Shown: in pieces, positions 9,581-18,409 of the stretch
Layout of the letters: every line of letters starts with the position of its first letter
How positions within the stretch are numbered: position 1 is the first letter of the stretch
From: Pyramidobacter sp. C12-8
GTDB lineage: Bacteria; Synergistota; Synergistia; Synergistales; Dethiosulfovibrionaceae
DNA: 64,000 bases
Assembly (NCBI RefSeq): GCF_002007215.1
Contig: NZ_MUHX01000009.1
Location: 31,583-95,582, forward strand
Direction of reading: 5' to 3'
Translations under genes and position numbers: made by a program
The notes under the pieces: model-generated
The model's database searches: none
The model's input: only the letters and a program-made list of their open reading frames with translations
Told to the model about the DNA's origin: nothing

Positions 9581-9582
9581 CC

Positions 9583-10554
9583 ATGAGCGATAATCTGATC
9601 GAGATCAAACACCTGAAAAAATACTTTCATGTCTCCAGCGGTCTGCTTCACGCCGTCGACGACGTTTCCCTGGACATCCCCCGCGGCAAGACGCTGGGGC
9701 TGGTCGGCGAGTCGGGATGCGGCAAGTCCACTCTGGGGCGCGTCATTATCGGTCTGCTCAAGGCGAGCGGCGGCGAGGTGTTCTTCAACGGCGAGGATTC
9801 GCTTAAATTCGACGGCGCCAAGCGGAGCGAGTTCCGCCGCCACGCCCAGATCGTCTTTCAGGATCCGTTTTCTTCGCTGAATCCTCGTATGTCCGTGTCG
9901 CAGCTCATTTCCGAGCCGTTGATCATCAACGGCATCTGCCGTTCCAGAAAAGAGCTGGACGAGAAGGTCGGCGAGCTGATGGATCTGGTCGGCCTGGCTT
10001 CGCGCCTGACGACTTCGTTCCCTCACGAACTTGACGGCGGCCGCCGCCAGCGCATCGGCATCGCCCGCGCGCTGGCGCTCGACCCCGAGTTCATCGTCCT
10101 CGACGAGCCGGTTTCGGCGCTGGACGTGTGCATTCAGGCGCAGGTGCTCAACCTGCTGGCCGACCTGCGCGAACAGCGTGGCTACACCTATCTTTTCATC
10201 TCCCACAATCTTTCCGTCGTCCGTTACGTTTCCGACGAAGTCGCGGTCATGTACCTCGGCAACGTGGTGGAGAAGGCCGACAACAGCACGCTGTTCAAAT
10301 CGCCGCTGCACCCCTACACGCAGGCGCTGCTTTCGGCCGTGCCGATCGCCAGCGTGGGGCCGAAGAAGCAACGCATCATCCTCGAAGGCGACGTACCCAG
10401 CCCGGTCAATCCTCCCGAAGGCTGCCGCTTCGCCGGACGCTGCTGGCAGCACGAGGAGATCTGCACGTGCCAGACGCCACCTCTGGTTGAAGTGGAACCG
10501 GGACATTTTGTGGCGTGCCATCGGCTGAAAGATCAGCTTGTCTGCCATGTCTGA
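9583..10554 (+). CDS. Peptide ABC transporter ATP-binding protein (DppF-like)
   Basis: 323 residues. The ATG at 9583 has 'AAGGAGG' just upstream. Walker A is 'GESGCGKSTLG' and Walker B 'FIVLDEPVSALD'. The signature motif reads 'ELDGGRRQR' instead of the usual 'LSGGQRQR', so the Ser that normally touches ATP gamma-phosphate is Asp; from memory a subset of peptide importers share this. C-terminal Cys-rich tail 'GCRFAGRCWQHEEIC' as in OppF. Heterodimer partner of the preceding ATPase. It overlaps the next gene by 8 bases. Confidence 0.9.
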   Translation: MSDNLIEIKHLKKYFHVSSGLLHAVDDVSLDIPRGKTLGLVGESGCGKSTLGRVIIGLLKASGGEVFFNGEDSLKFDGAKRSEFRRHAQIVFQDPFSSLNPRMSVSQLISEPLIINGICRSRKELDEKVGELMDLVGLASRLTTSFPHELDGGRRQRIGIARALALDPEFIVLDEPVSALDVCIQAQVLNLLADLREQRGYTYLFISHNLSVVRYVSDEVAVMYLGNVVEKADNSTLFKSPLHPYTQALLSAVPIASVGPKKQRIILEGDVPSPVNPPEGCRFAGRCWQHEEICTCQTPPLVEVEPGHFVACHRLKDQLVCHV

Positions 10555-11134
10555 GCGCGACGGTCAGGCTGCTGCGCCGCAGAAGACGCTGCGCTGGTTT
10601 TGCGGCGTTCCCGTGCTTACCAATCCGCTGATTCTGATCGACCTGTTGACGGGGACCGCGGCGCTATGGTTCGTCACGGTGCTGATCATGGCGCTCGCGC
10701 AGCTGATGTTCGGTACAGGGTCTCTACAGGGTTCCCATATCGCGGCGGCTTCGATCTACGCGAGTTATCTGACGGCGCTGGTGCTGTTCCTGTTCGCCGC
10801 CGTGTGCGCGGTCTTTTACCGCCGTGGCTACGTGATGTTTTACCGTTTCGAACAGAACGGCGTCTTCATGGAAACGATCCGCGCCCGAAAAGTTCCCGGC
10901 GCGGAGGGGGTTCACGTCCGCCCCTTTGCCGTGGAAGAGCCGGCGGAGATCGTCCGCAGCGTGACGAAAAACGTGAGCTGGGACGATGTGAAAGGCGTCA
11001 GGGAGCTGCGGGGAATGAATTCGTTCCAGCTCCGGGGAAAGCGGGGGCGGCTCGCGCAGATTTACTGCCCCGACGACGAGACGTATCGAAAAGCCCTTGA
11101 CTTTGCGGGAGAGAAGGTTGGTCATCATGCTTAA
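10547..11134 (+). CDS. Small membrane protein with two TM segments, unknown function
   Basis: 195 residues starting at ATG 10547, overlapping the end of the DppF-like gene. Two hydrophobic segments are visible (about residues 28-55 and 68-90), then a soluble C-terminal part rich in charged residues and beta-prone stretches, somewhat like a bacterial PH-type domain; that resemblance is weak. Its start lies inside the transporter operon and its end overlaps the GntR gene, so it is probably co-transcribed with both. I do not recognise the family. Confidence 0.6.
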   Translation: MSERDGQAAAPQKTLRWFCGVPVLTNPLILIDLLTGTAALWFVTVLIMALAQLMFGTGSLQGSHIAAASIYASYLTALVLFLFAAVCAVFYRRGYVMFYRFEQNGVFMETIRARKVPGAEGVHVRPFAVEEPAEIVRSVTKNVSWDDVKGVRELRGMNSFQLRGKRGRLAQIYCPDDETYRKALDFAGEKVGHHA

Positions 11135-11870
11135 AAGCGGCAAACATACCATGAACGAACAGGTGTACCTGAGCCTGCGCAACGACATTCTCTCAGGGCG
11201 TTACCACGACGGGCAGCAGCTGCTGCAGGCCGATCTGGCCGAAGAATATCACGTCAGCCGCATCCCCGTGAGGGAAGCTCTGATGCAGCTTTCGAGCGAA
11301 GGGCTGGTCGAGATTATCCCCTACAAGGGCGCGGTCGTTGCCTCGTTCTCCCTCGACGAGCTGCACGAGATCTTCGAGATCCGCTATTCGCTGGAATCCC
11401 TGATCCTCCGCTACGTGGTGCAGAACATCACCGAGGAAGCGGCCGGGAGCGTTCATGCCCTGCTGCTCGCTTCGACGCGGACGCCGCCCGAAGAACGCAG
11501 CCGCAAGACGAACTGGGAATTTCACCGCGCCCTCTACGAGATCGCGAACAAGCCGCGCTTGTTGGAGCTGATCGAATCCCAGTACAACAAGATCGACCGT
11601 TACGTGCAGATGGACATCACCAAGCCCAGCGCGCAGGAGTACGCTTTCAAATCCCATGACGCGATCCTCCAGGCCTGCCGCGCCGGCGACACGGTCGAAG
11701 CGACGGTGCTGCTGCACGAGCACATGATGACCGCGCTGCGCCGGCTCGACCTTTTCTTGCAGGAAAAGATCAGCGCGCCTGCGCCCGACGAGTTCTTTAC
11801 GCTGTTCCCTCCGCTGATCAACCGCCGCGCCTCGGAACAGATCCTCATGTCGAAGCAGGCGTCGGTTTGA
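11127..11870 (+). CDS. GntR family transcriptional regulator (FadR/FCD type)
   Basis: 247 residues. The N-terminal winged helix ('VYLSLRNDILSGRY', then 'LAEEYHVSRIPVREALMQL') is typical GntR, and the C-terminal all-helical FCD domain senses a small organic acid or amino-acid ligand. ATG 11127 overlaps the preceding stop; a second ATG at 11151 is possible. It lies between the peptide importer and the URO-D/cysteine desulfidase genes, so it is a plausible regulator of one or both. A small hairpin (GACGGCTCAGCCGTC) follows the gene. Confidence 0.88.
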   Translation: MLKSGKHTMNEQVYLSLRNDILSGRYHDGQQLLQADLAEEYHVSRIPVREALMQLSSEGLVEIIPYKGAVVASFSLDELHEIFEIRYSLESLILRYVVQNITEEAAGSVHALLLASTRTPPEERSRKTNWEFHRALYEIANKPRLLELIESQYNKIDRYVQMDITKPSAQEYAFKSHDAILQACRAGDTVEATVLLHEHMMTALRRLDLFLQEKISAPAPDEFFTLFPPLINRRASEQILMSKQASV

Positions 11871-11949
11871 ACGCAGGATTTCAGACGGCTCAGCCGTCAA
11901 ATTTATAAGCTGTCTTTGCAGCATGAAAGAATTTTAGGAGGTTTTATGA

Positions 11950-12951
11950 ATGTTCACGCACAAGCAGAGAATCGAAAACGCCCTCGCCCTGAAGGAAAAC
12001 GACCGCACGCCGTACAGTATGTGGATGCACTTTCCCAACCGAGACCGCCATCCCCGCCGCCTGGCCGAACTGGCGCTCGCCAATCAGAAGAAGTACGACC
12101 TCGACTTCATCAAGTACATGCCCTTCGGCCTGTACACCACTATCGACATGGGCGTCGATCTCGACGTGTATCCTGGCTTCGAAAAAGCTCCCACGCTGTA
12201 CGAGCCTGTCATCAAGGACGTGAAGGACTGGGATCGGATCCGCCCCGTCAGCGGCGTCCGCGGCGAGTACGCCGTAGTGCTCGAATCGCAGCGCATTCTC
12301 ATGGAGATGATGGACGAACATGTGCCGTTCCTGCAGACGCTCTTCAGCCCCGCCACCACGCTGGCCAAGATGTGCTCGCCCGCCGCGCTGGTCAAGCACA
12401 TGCGCGAGGATCCCGCCCGAGTCCACCGCGTGCTGGAGATGGTCACCGACACCACCATCCAGTTTGCCCGAGCTTCCGCGGCACTCGGCGCCGACGGCTT
12501 CTTCTACGCCACTCAGCTTTCCGGCCGCAAGACGATGGAGACGGCGGAGCATGAGGAGTTCGTCATGAAGTACGACCTCGAAGTGCTGAACGCCGTCAAA
12601 GATCTCACGTGGTTCAACGTGCTGCACATGCACGGCGCCGCAGTGCGCATCGACGAAGTGCAGCATTATCCCGTGCAGGGGCTGAGTTGGCACGACCGCG
12701 ACGACGGCCCTTCCATGGAGGAAGTGCGCACGTACAGTTCCAAGGCGTTCGTCGGCGGTCTGAGCTGGGGCGAGAACTGGCTGACCAAGACGGAAGAACA
12801 GGTCTCCGCCGAAGTCCGCGAGATGTGTGGCCACAAGGGAGTCATCCTTGGCCCCGGCTGCGTCATCGAGCCCCACACGCCTGAAAAGTTCCTCGAACTG
12901 GTCCATCGGACGATTCTCGAGTGCGCCGGCAAAGGCCGTTGTTGTAAATAA
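11950..12951 (+). CDS. Uroporphyrinogen decarboxylase (URO-D) family protein
   Basis: 333 residues, ATG 11950 with 'TTAGGAGG' upstream. The N-terminus 'HKQRIENALALKENDRTPYS' and the C-terminal 'GLSWGENW' and 'ILGPGCVIEPHTPEKF' are family features of URO-D-like proteins. It is probably not the haem enzyme: no other tetrapyrrole gene is near, and diverged members of this family are corrinoid or thiol methyltransferases (MtbA/MtaA type). The neighbouring L-cysteine desulfidase-like gene suggests sulfur or thiol metabolism, but this is inference. Confidence 0.8.
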   Translation: MFTHKQRIENALALKENDRTPYSMWMHFPNRDRHPRRLAELALANQKKYDLDFIKYMPFGLYTTIDMGVDLDVYPGFEKAPTLYEPVIKDVKDWDRIRPVSGVRGEYAVVLESQRILMEMMDEHVPFLQTLFSPATTLAKMCSPAALVKHMREDPARVHRVLEMVTDTTIQFARASAALGADGFFYATQLSGRKTMETAEHEEFVMKYDLEVLNAVKDLTWFNVLHMHGAAVRIDEVQHYPVQGLSWHDRDDGPSMEEVRTYSSKAFVGGLSWGENWLTKTEEQVSAEVREMCGHKGVILGPGCVIEPHTPEKFLELVHRTILECAGKGRCCK

Positions 12952-12987
12952 AATCTGCGAACATCAGAGAGAGGTTTAAGATCATCC

Positions 12988-14283
12988 ATGTTTACCATTA
13001 CCGAATTTCTTCATCAGGAAGTCAAGCCGGCCCTTGGCTGCACGGAGCCGGGGGCTGTGGCTCTGGCCGTCGCCAAAGCGTGCGAGCAGCTGAGCGGTCT
13101 GGCCGAGCGCGTGGAAGTGGTCGTCAGCGACAACATCTTCAAGAACGGCATCGCCGTCGGCGTGCCCGGCACCAACGGCGCCCGCGGCAACGAGATCGCC
13201 GCGGCGCTGGCCGTGTTCTGCGGCCACAGCGCTTACAGCCTCGAAGTGCTCAAGGACGCTACCCCCGAAGATCTGTCCCACGCCAAGGAGTTCATTGCCG
13301 CAGGCCGTCTGAAGCTGACAGCCAACGGCAAGGGTGGCGTCTACGTGGAAGCTGCGGCATATCGCGGCGACGAAACCGGCGTCGCCGTGATCGAGCAGAC
13401 GCACGGCAACATCACGCTGGTGAAGAAAAACGGCGAAGTCGTCTTTCAGGCCGTGCCGCACTGCGATGGCGCCGTATCGGCCGCTCCCGCGAAAACGCTC
13501 TCCGTTCCCGACCAGGTGAAAGAGATGGATTTCGAGGAACTCGTCGCGCTCGCCGGCCGGCTCTCTCCCGAAGACATCGACTACGTGTGGCAGGGCATCG
13601 ACATGAACATGAGGATCTCCGATTACGGCTTCGAGAACGACGTCGGCCTTGGACTGGGGCGGACCGTCAGAGCCGCGGCCGGAGCGAACTACGAAAACGA
13701 TCTGGCCGCCCAGGTGAAAGCCGTTTCCGCGGCGGCCTCCGACGCGCGCATGGCCGGCGTAGCGCTGCCTGTGATGAGCAGCGCCGGCAGCGGCAATCAC
13801 GGTATCACCGCCATCCTGCCCGTCTACGTCGTCGGCAAAGCCAAGAATAAGACCCGCGAACAGATCGCCCGCGCCGTGGCGTACAGCCATCTGGCGACGA
13901 GTTTTGTCAAGAGCCGCATGGGCCGTCTCAGCCCCGTGTGCGGCTGCGCCGTGGCGGCCGGAGCCGGAGCGGCCGCGGGCATCGTCAACGTCATGGGCGG
14001 CACGGACGGCCAGGCCAAGAAAGCCATGGAACTCGTGCTCGGCAACATCACCGGCATGCTCTGCGACGGCGCCAAGGAATCCTGCGCGCTCAAAGTGGGC
14101 ACCGGCGCGACCGAAGCGTTTTACGCCGCGCAGATCGCCCTGGCTGGCGGCGGCATGGCCGTGTCGCAGGGCGTCGTCGACGTGAACAGTTTCACCCGTA
14201 CCGCCGAGAACGCGGCCAGACTGAATCGCGAAGGCATGAAGGACGTCGATCACACCATCATCGACATCATCACGCACCGCTGA
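12988..14283 (+). CDS. L-cysteine desulfidase family protein (UPF0597, CdsB/CyuA-like)
   Basis: 431 residues with the family N-terminus 'EVKPALGCTEPGAVALA' and conserved Cys in 'PVCGCAVAAG' and 'MLCDGAKESCALK', which in characterised members ligate a [4Fe-4S] cluster. CdsB/CyuA (YhaM) split L-cysteine to pyruvate, ammonia and sulfide; related serine dehydratase alpha-domain enzymes act on serine. Cytosolic. Start ATG 12988 lies 37 bases after the URO-D gene, so the two are probably co-transcribed. A strong bidirectional terminator follows. Confidence 0.88.
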   Translation: MFTITEFLHQEVKPALGCTEPGAVALAVAKACEQLSGLAERVEVVVSDNIFKNGIAVGVPGTNGARGNEIAAALAVFCGHSAYSLEVLKDATPEDLSHAKEFIAAGRLKLTANGKGGVYVEAAAYRGDETGVAVIEQTHGNITLVKKNGEVVFQAVPHCDGAVSAAPAKTLSVPDQVKEMDFEELVALAGRLSPEDIDYVWQGIDMNMRISDYGFENDVGLGLGRTVRAAAGANYENDLAAQVKAVSAAASDARMAGVALPVMSSAGSGNHGITAILPVYVVGKAKNKTREQIARAVAYSHLATSFVKSRMGRLSPVCGCAVAAGAGAAAGIVNVMGGTDGQAKKAMELVLGNITGMLCDGAKESCALKVGTGATEAFYAAQIALAGGGMAVSQGVVDVNSFTRTAENAARLNREGMKDVDHTIIDIITHR

Positions 14284-14298
14284 AAAAAATCGCAAGAG

Positions 14299-14349
14299 AA
14301 AAGCTGACCTCCGAACCGTAAACGACGGCGCGGAGGTCAGCTTTTTTGC
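14299..14349. terminator. Bidirectional rho-independent terminator
   Basis: The stem AAGCTGACCTCCG (14301-14313) pairs with CGGAGGTCAGCTT (14331-14343), with T-runs on the plus side and A-runs on the left that serve the minus strand. It lies between convergent genes (cysteine desulfidase + and M32 peptidase -), the expected place for a shared terminator. Confidence 0.9.
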
Positions 14350-14356
14350 GGCAGGG

Positions 14357-15868
14357 CTAAATTTTGAATCCGTACAGCCGCGAGTATTTTTCATTTAGGT
14401 AATCCAGATAGGGGCTGGCGTCGAGTTCGCTTCCGGCGACGCGCTTCATCAGTTCGGGCGAGGTGAAGCAGCAGCCCCAGCGGAACAGATGTTCCTGCAT
14501 CCAGCCGTCGATGGCGCCGATGTCGCCTGCGGCAAGGTGCGCAAAGGCGTCGGGACGTTTTTTCAGCAGCGCGGCGCGCCACTGGCCGCCGTAGATGTTG
14601 CCGAGCGCGTAGCTCTGGAAGTAGCCGATGTAGTCGCCGGCCCAGTGGATATCCTGCAGGATCCCTTCCAGGTCGTCGGTGGGGCGGACGCCGAGCGTGC
14701 GTTCGTAAGCGTCATTCCATGCGTCGGCAAGGTCTTCCGCTGTGAGAAGCCCGGCGAAATAATCGCGTTCCAGCTCGAAGCGGACGATGATGTGCAGGCT
14801 GTACGTCACTTCGTCGGCGGCCGTACGCTTGAGGTTGGGCGAAACGGCGTTGACGCCGGCGTAGAAATCTTCCGGCGGCAGATCTTTGAATTCGGGCAGC
14901 GCGGCTTGCAGCGCTCCGTAATGGCACTGCCAGAATTCGCGGCTGCGGCCGACGATGTTTTCGTAAAAACGCGCTGCGCCTTCCTGCAGCGCGCCGGTCG
15001 TGCCGCCCCACAGTCCCTCGCCGCGCAGCGCGGGATCGGTGCGGCTGGAGTACATGGCGTGCCCGCCCTCGTGCAGGAGTGTGAAGATCATGTCGATCCG
15101 CCCGAGGCGGGCCGTGGAAATGCGCGAATCGAGAGGCCCCGGGCGGTTGGTCATGCCGTGGACGGCGCGGTCGTTGAAGGTTACCGTCTCCGAATCGAGC
15201 CCGTTCCAGCAGGCCAGGCGGCGTCCCAGCGCCATCAGCGCGCCGGCGTCGTACTCGCGGTTTATGAAATCGCGGGAAATCGTTTTGCCGGAAGAGCGGA
15301 TACGTTCGATCAAGGCGATGATACCGGCGCGTAGCCGCGCGAACTCGCGGCTGATATCGCCGGTTTTGACGTCTTCGTCGGTCAGCCCCACGAGCGTGTC
15401 GAAAACGGGCTGGCCGGGGGCGAGAGCTCGGGCGATCTCGGCTTTCAGCGCGAAGGCCCGTTTCAGCCACGGCATGAAGATCCGATAATCGCGCTTTTCG
15501 CGGGCTTCTTTCCAGGCGTTCAGCACGTCGGCCTTGATCAGCGTGAACTCGCGTAGCGTGTCGGAGGGAATGAGAACGGAGTTGCGGTAGTCGCGCCGGA
15601 AGATGCGCGCCTGGGCGCGGTCGGCGTCGCTTTCGATCTCCGCAAGGGGCACTCCGTTAAGGTACGCGGCGGCTCGGCGGGCGTCGTCGGAGGCGTAAAG
15701 CTTCGCTTTCTGCGCCCCGAAAAAGGCGCTCATCTCCTGACGGTATGCGCCGCCGCGGCGGGGCAGCGAAGTCCATTGGTCGTACTGAAGCAGCCCGTTC
15801 AGCGAACGGTAATAAACGGCCGTTTGATTGACCGCACGGGCGGTCCGCAATGCTTCGTCAAAGTCCAT
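14357..15868 (-). CDS. Carboxypeptidase Taq family (M32) metallopeptidase
   Basis: 503 residues, the usual M32 length. The zinc motif is 'HEGGH' (about residues 265-269, in 'TLLHEGGHAMYSSR'), followed by 'LQEGAARFYENIVGRS', where the third ligand Glu is kept but the usual His before it is Gln. M32 enzymes release C-terminal residues from peptides in the cytosol. The NAD-dependent oxidoreductase gene lies 13 bases upstream on the same strand and is probably co-transcribed. It complements the peptide importer and the S10 and M20 hydrolases of this region. Confidence 0.92.
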   Translation of the reverse strand: MDFDEALRTARAVNQTAVYYRSLNGLLQYDQWTSLPRRGGAYRQEMSAFFGAQKAKLYASDDARRAAAYLNGVPLAEIESDADRAQARIFRRDYRNSVLIPSDTLREFTLIKADVLNAWKEAREKRDYRIFMPWLKRAFALKAEIARALAPGQPVFDTLVGLTDEDVKTGDISREFARLRAGIIALIERIRSSGKTISRDFINREYDAGALMALGRRLACWNGLDSETVTFNDRAVHGMTNRPGPLDSRISTARLGRIDMIFTLLHEGGHAMYSSRTDPALRGEGLWGGTTGALQEGAARFYENIVGRSREFWQCHYGALQAALPEFKDLPPEDFYAGVNAVSPNLKRTAADEVTYSLHIIVRFELERDYFAGLLTAEDLADAWNDAYERTLGVRPTDDLEGILQDIHWAGDYIGYFQSYALGNIYGGQWRAALLKKRPDAFAHLAAGDIGAIDGWMQEHLFRWGCCFTSPELMKRVAGSELDASPYLDYLNEKYSRLYGFKI

Positions 15869-15881
15869 GCTCGGTCTCCGC

Positions 15882-16748
15882 TCACTTTTCGTAATGATGG
15901 ATCAGCGCCTGCGTGCCGAGGTCGCCCATGCCGCGCGCTGTCACGTCGAGACAATTGCGCAGCGCGGCCTCGAGCACGTCGAGAGAGAGTCCAGCGCTTC
16001 GGGCTTCCTCAGCGGCGATGCGCAGATCTTTGGCCAGATATTTGACGAAAAAAGTGGGCGAGTCGTCGCCGGAAATGATCTTCGGTCCCAGCGTGTCCAG
16101 TTGCCGGCTGGCGGCGGAACCGCTGCTGACGAGCCCGAAAAGGCGGTTCAGGTCAAGGCCGGCCCGGCGGGCGTACGCGAACGACTCGCAAATGCCCGAA
16201 AGCGTTCCGGCCACGAGGATCTGGTTGGCCGCCTTGGCGTGCTGGCCTTTCCCTGCCGGCCCCATAAAGTCCGCTTTTGCCCCCATAGCCGAAAAAAGAG
16301 GCCGGCATCTTTCGAAATCCGCCGCCGCACCGCCGACGAGGAACGACAGCGTCCCTTCCGCCGCTCCCTTCGCGCCGCCCGTGACGGGCGCGTCGAGCGC
16401 GCGCAGCCCGCGCTTTTGCCCCTCGGCGAAGATCCGTTCCGCCAGCGCCGGGCTGGAGGTGGTCATGTCGATCAGGAACGTCCCCGGACGCGCCGAATCC
16501 ATCAATCCTCCTCGGCCGAAATAGACCTGTTCCACGTCGGCGGGCGCGCCGAGCATGGTGAGCGCGACCGCGGCGGAGCGGACGCAGTCGGCGATGGAAT
16601 TGTGAAGGCGCGCGCCGGCGTTGATCAGATCCCGCGCCTTTTCCGGATGCCGGGCGTAAACGTGCAGTTCGTATCCGGCGTTCATGAGATTGCGGCCCAT
16701 GGGCTTTCCCATGATGCCCAGACCGATGAAGGCGAGCGCTTGGTTCAT
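15882..16748 (-). CDS. NAD(P)-dependent beta-hydroxyacid dehydrogenase
   Basis: 288 residues. N-terminal Rossmann motif 'FIGLGIMGKPMGRNLMNAGY', substrate-binding 'DAPVTGGAKGAAEGTL' (about residues 120-135) and catalytic Lys region 'GKGQHAKAANQILVAGT' place it in the 3-hydroxyisobutyrate / 2-hydroxy-3-oxopropionate (tartronate semialdehyde) reductase family. The exact substrate cannot be read from sequence. First gene of a two-gene minus-strand unit with the M32 peptidase; the promoter should lie within 16749-16990. Confidence 0.87.
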   Translation of the reverse strand: MNQALAFIGLGIMGKPMGRNLMNAGYELHVYARHPEKARDLINAGARLHNSIADCVRSAAVALTMLGAPADVEQVYFGRGGLMDSARPGTFLIDMTTSSPALAERIFAEGQKRGLRALDAPVTGGAKGAAEGTLSFLVGGAAADFERCRPLFSAMGAKADFMGPAGKGQHAKAANQILVAGTLSGICESFAYARRAGLDLNRLFGLVSSGSAASRQLDTLGPKIISGDDSPTFFVKYLAKDLRIAAEEARSAGLSLDVLEAALRNCLDVTARGMGDLGTQALIHHYEK

Positions 16749-16993
16749 TTTGTTTTCTCCTTTTCCCGACGGCGAGATTTTTCCCGCGTGGTCCTCGTGA
16801 GATATGGTTCTGTCCGCACCGCGAACGCGGCTTACGCCGGATCTTCATGCCAAAACGGCTCCCGCCGCTATTATGCCATAAGATCTCGAGCGAAGCCATT
16901 GCGGTTCGAGAAAGAGAACGCTTTCTCCGGACAAATCTCAGTTTATCAAAACTTCAGTTTTGTGAAAGTCATTAAATAATATAGAAGTTCATC

Positions 16994-17022
16994 TTGACAG
17001 CGTCCCAAGGCAATGATAATAT
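16994..17022 (+). promoter_or_regulatory. Sigma-70 promoter of the argH cluster
   Basis: TTGACA (16994-16999) and TAATAT (17017-17022) with a 17-base spacer; GATAAT two bases earlier is the alternative -10. It lies 65 bases before the argH start. A ribosome site 'GAGGTG' precedes ATG 17087. Confidence 0.65.
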
Positions 17023-17086
17023 CGCTTCAGTTTTCATCGAGTGATGAATAATAGTTTATTCGTGCATCGTATTGAGGTGAAAAAAT

Positions 17087-18409
17087 ATGAATTTATGGGG
17101 AGGGCGCTTTCAAGGCGCCGAAGACGAGCTGATGAAGGCCTTCGACAATTCGCTGCCGCTGGGCAAGCGTTACTGGAAGGAAGACATCGAAGGCAGCCTC
17201 GCGCACGCGGCTATGCTCGGCGCCTGCGGGATCATCACGAAGGAAGACGCCGAGGCGATCCGGAAGGGGCTGCAGGGGATCATGGGCGACATCGAAAGCG
17301 GCGCGCTCGTGATCGGCGACGAGGGGTACGAGGACATTCACAGCTTTGTGGAGCTGAATTTGACGAAGCGCATCGGCGAGGCGGGCAAAAAGCTCCACAC
17401 GGCGCGCAGCCGCAACGACCAGGTGGCCGTGGATTCGAAGCTCTTCGCCAAAAACGCCGCCGCGCGGGTGGAGGAGAAGCTGGACAAACTGTGCGGCGCG
17501 CTCAAAGCTACGGCCGACGCCAATCCCTGGCTGATGCCGGGCTACACGCACCTGCAGCGCGCGCAGGCCGTCACCTTCAAACACACGCTGGCGGCCTTCG
17601 AGCGCATGTTCCAGCGCGACCGCAAGCGCCTGCGCAACGCCGTGGAGATCATGATGGAAGACTGTCCGCTGGGCTGCGGCGCGCTGGCGGGGACCACGCA
17701 TCCCATCGACCGCGGCATGACCGCCGCGGCGCTGGGGTTCCAAAAGCCCTGCGACAATTTCCTCGACGGCGTCAGCGACCGCGATTATTTCTGCGAGCTG
17801 CTCGGCGTCTTCGCGATCGTCCTCATGCACCTCAGCCGCCTGAGCGAATCGATCATCCTCTGGTGTTCGCAGGAGTTCCGCTTCGTCACGCTCAGCGACG
17901 CCTATTCCACGGGCAGCAGCATCATGCCCCAGAAGAAGAACCCCGACAGCGCCGAACTGATCCGCGGCAGCGCGGGGCTGGTCTACGGCTCGCTGATGGC
18001 GATGCTGACGGAGATGAAGGGGCTGCCGCTGGCCTACAACAAGGACATGCAGCTCGACAAGCGGGCCTTTCTGCCGGCGCTGGACGACACGCTGATGTGC
18101 CTCGAGATCATGAGCGGCCTCGTCGCCACGATGACCGTCCACCCCGAGGCCATGAAAAAAGCGCTTCACGACGGTTTTCTCAACGCCACCGAGCTGGCCG
18201 ACTACCTCGTCAAACGCGGCGTGCCCTTCCGCGACGCGCATGCCGTCGTCGGCGCGGCGGTGCTGCTGTGCGAGAAAAAAGGCTGCGCGATCGAGGACCT
18301 GCCGCTGGAGGAGCTGCAAAAACTCAGCCCCGCGATCGGCGCGGACGTGTACGGCCAGCTGGATTACGAAAACACGATCAAACTGGGCGTCAAGAGTCAA
18401 ATGCTATGA
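17087..18409 (+). CDS. argH: Argininosuccinate lyase
   Basis: 440 residues, slightly shorter than the usual ~460. Diagnostic motifs: 'LWGGRF' at the N-terminus, 'HTARSRNDQVAVD' (about residues 105-117), 'GYTHLQRAQ', and the fumarase-superfamily signature 'GSSIMPQKKNPD'. It cleaves argininosuccinate to arginine and fumarate. No argG or other biosynthetic gene is nearby. It instead leads a cluster with a racemase, an amino-acid transporter and CE4 proteins, so a catabolic role or a related C-N lyase activity is possible. Stop and next start overlap (ATGA). Confidence 0.9.
   Translation: MNLWGGRFQGAEDELMKAFDNSLPLGKRYWKEDIEGSLAHAAMLGACGIITKEDAEAIRKGLQGIMGDIESGALVIGDEGYEDIHSFVELNLTKRIGEAGKKLHTARSRNDQVAVDSKLFAKNAAARVEEKLDKLCGALKATADANPWLMPGYTHLQRAQAVTFKHTLAAFERMFQRDRKRLRNAVEIMMEDCPLGCGALAGTTHPIDRGMTAAALGFQKPCDNFLDGVSDRDYFCELLGVFAIVLMHLSRLSESIILWCSQEFRFVTLSDAYSTGSSIMPQKKNPDSAELIRGSAGLVYGSLMAMLTEMKGLPLAYNKDMQLDKRAFLPALDDTLMCLEIMSGLVATMTVHPEAMKKALHDGFLNATELADYLVKRGVPFRDAHAVVGAAVLLCEKKGCAIEDLPLEELQKLSPAIGADVYGQLDYENTIKLGVKSQML

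Noticed and set aside
17041..18405. Long open frame upstream of the racemase, in frame with it, suggesting a 699-residue protein
   Set aside because: The first ~455 codons are a frame-shifted reading of argH with Arg/Ala/Gly-rich low-complexity translation. The real racemase starts at ATG 18406 overlapping the argH stop.
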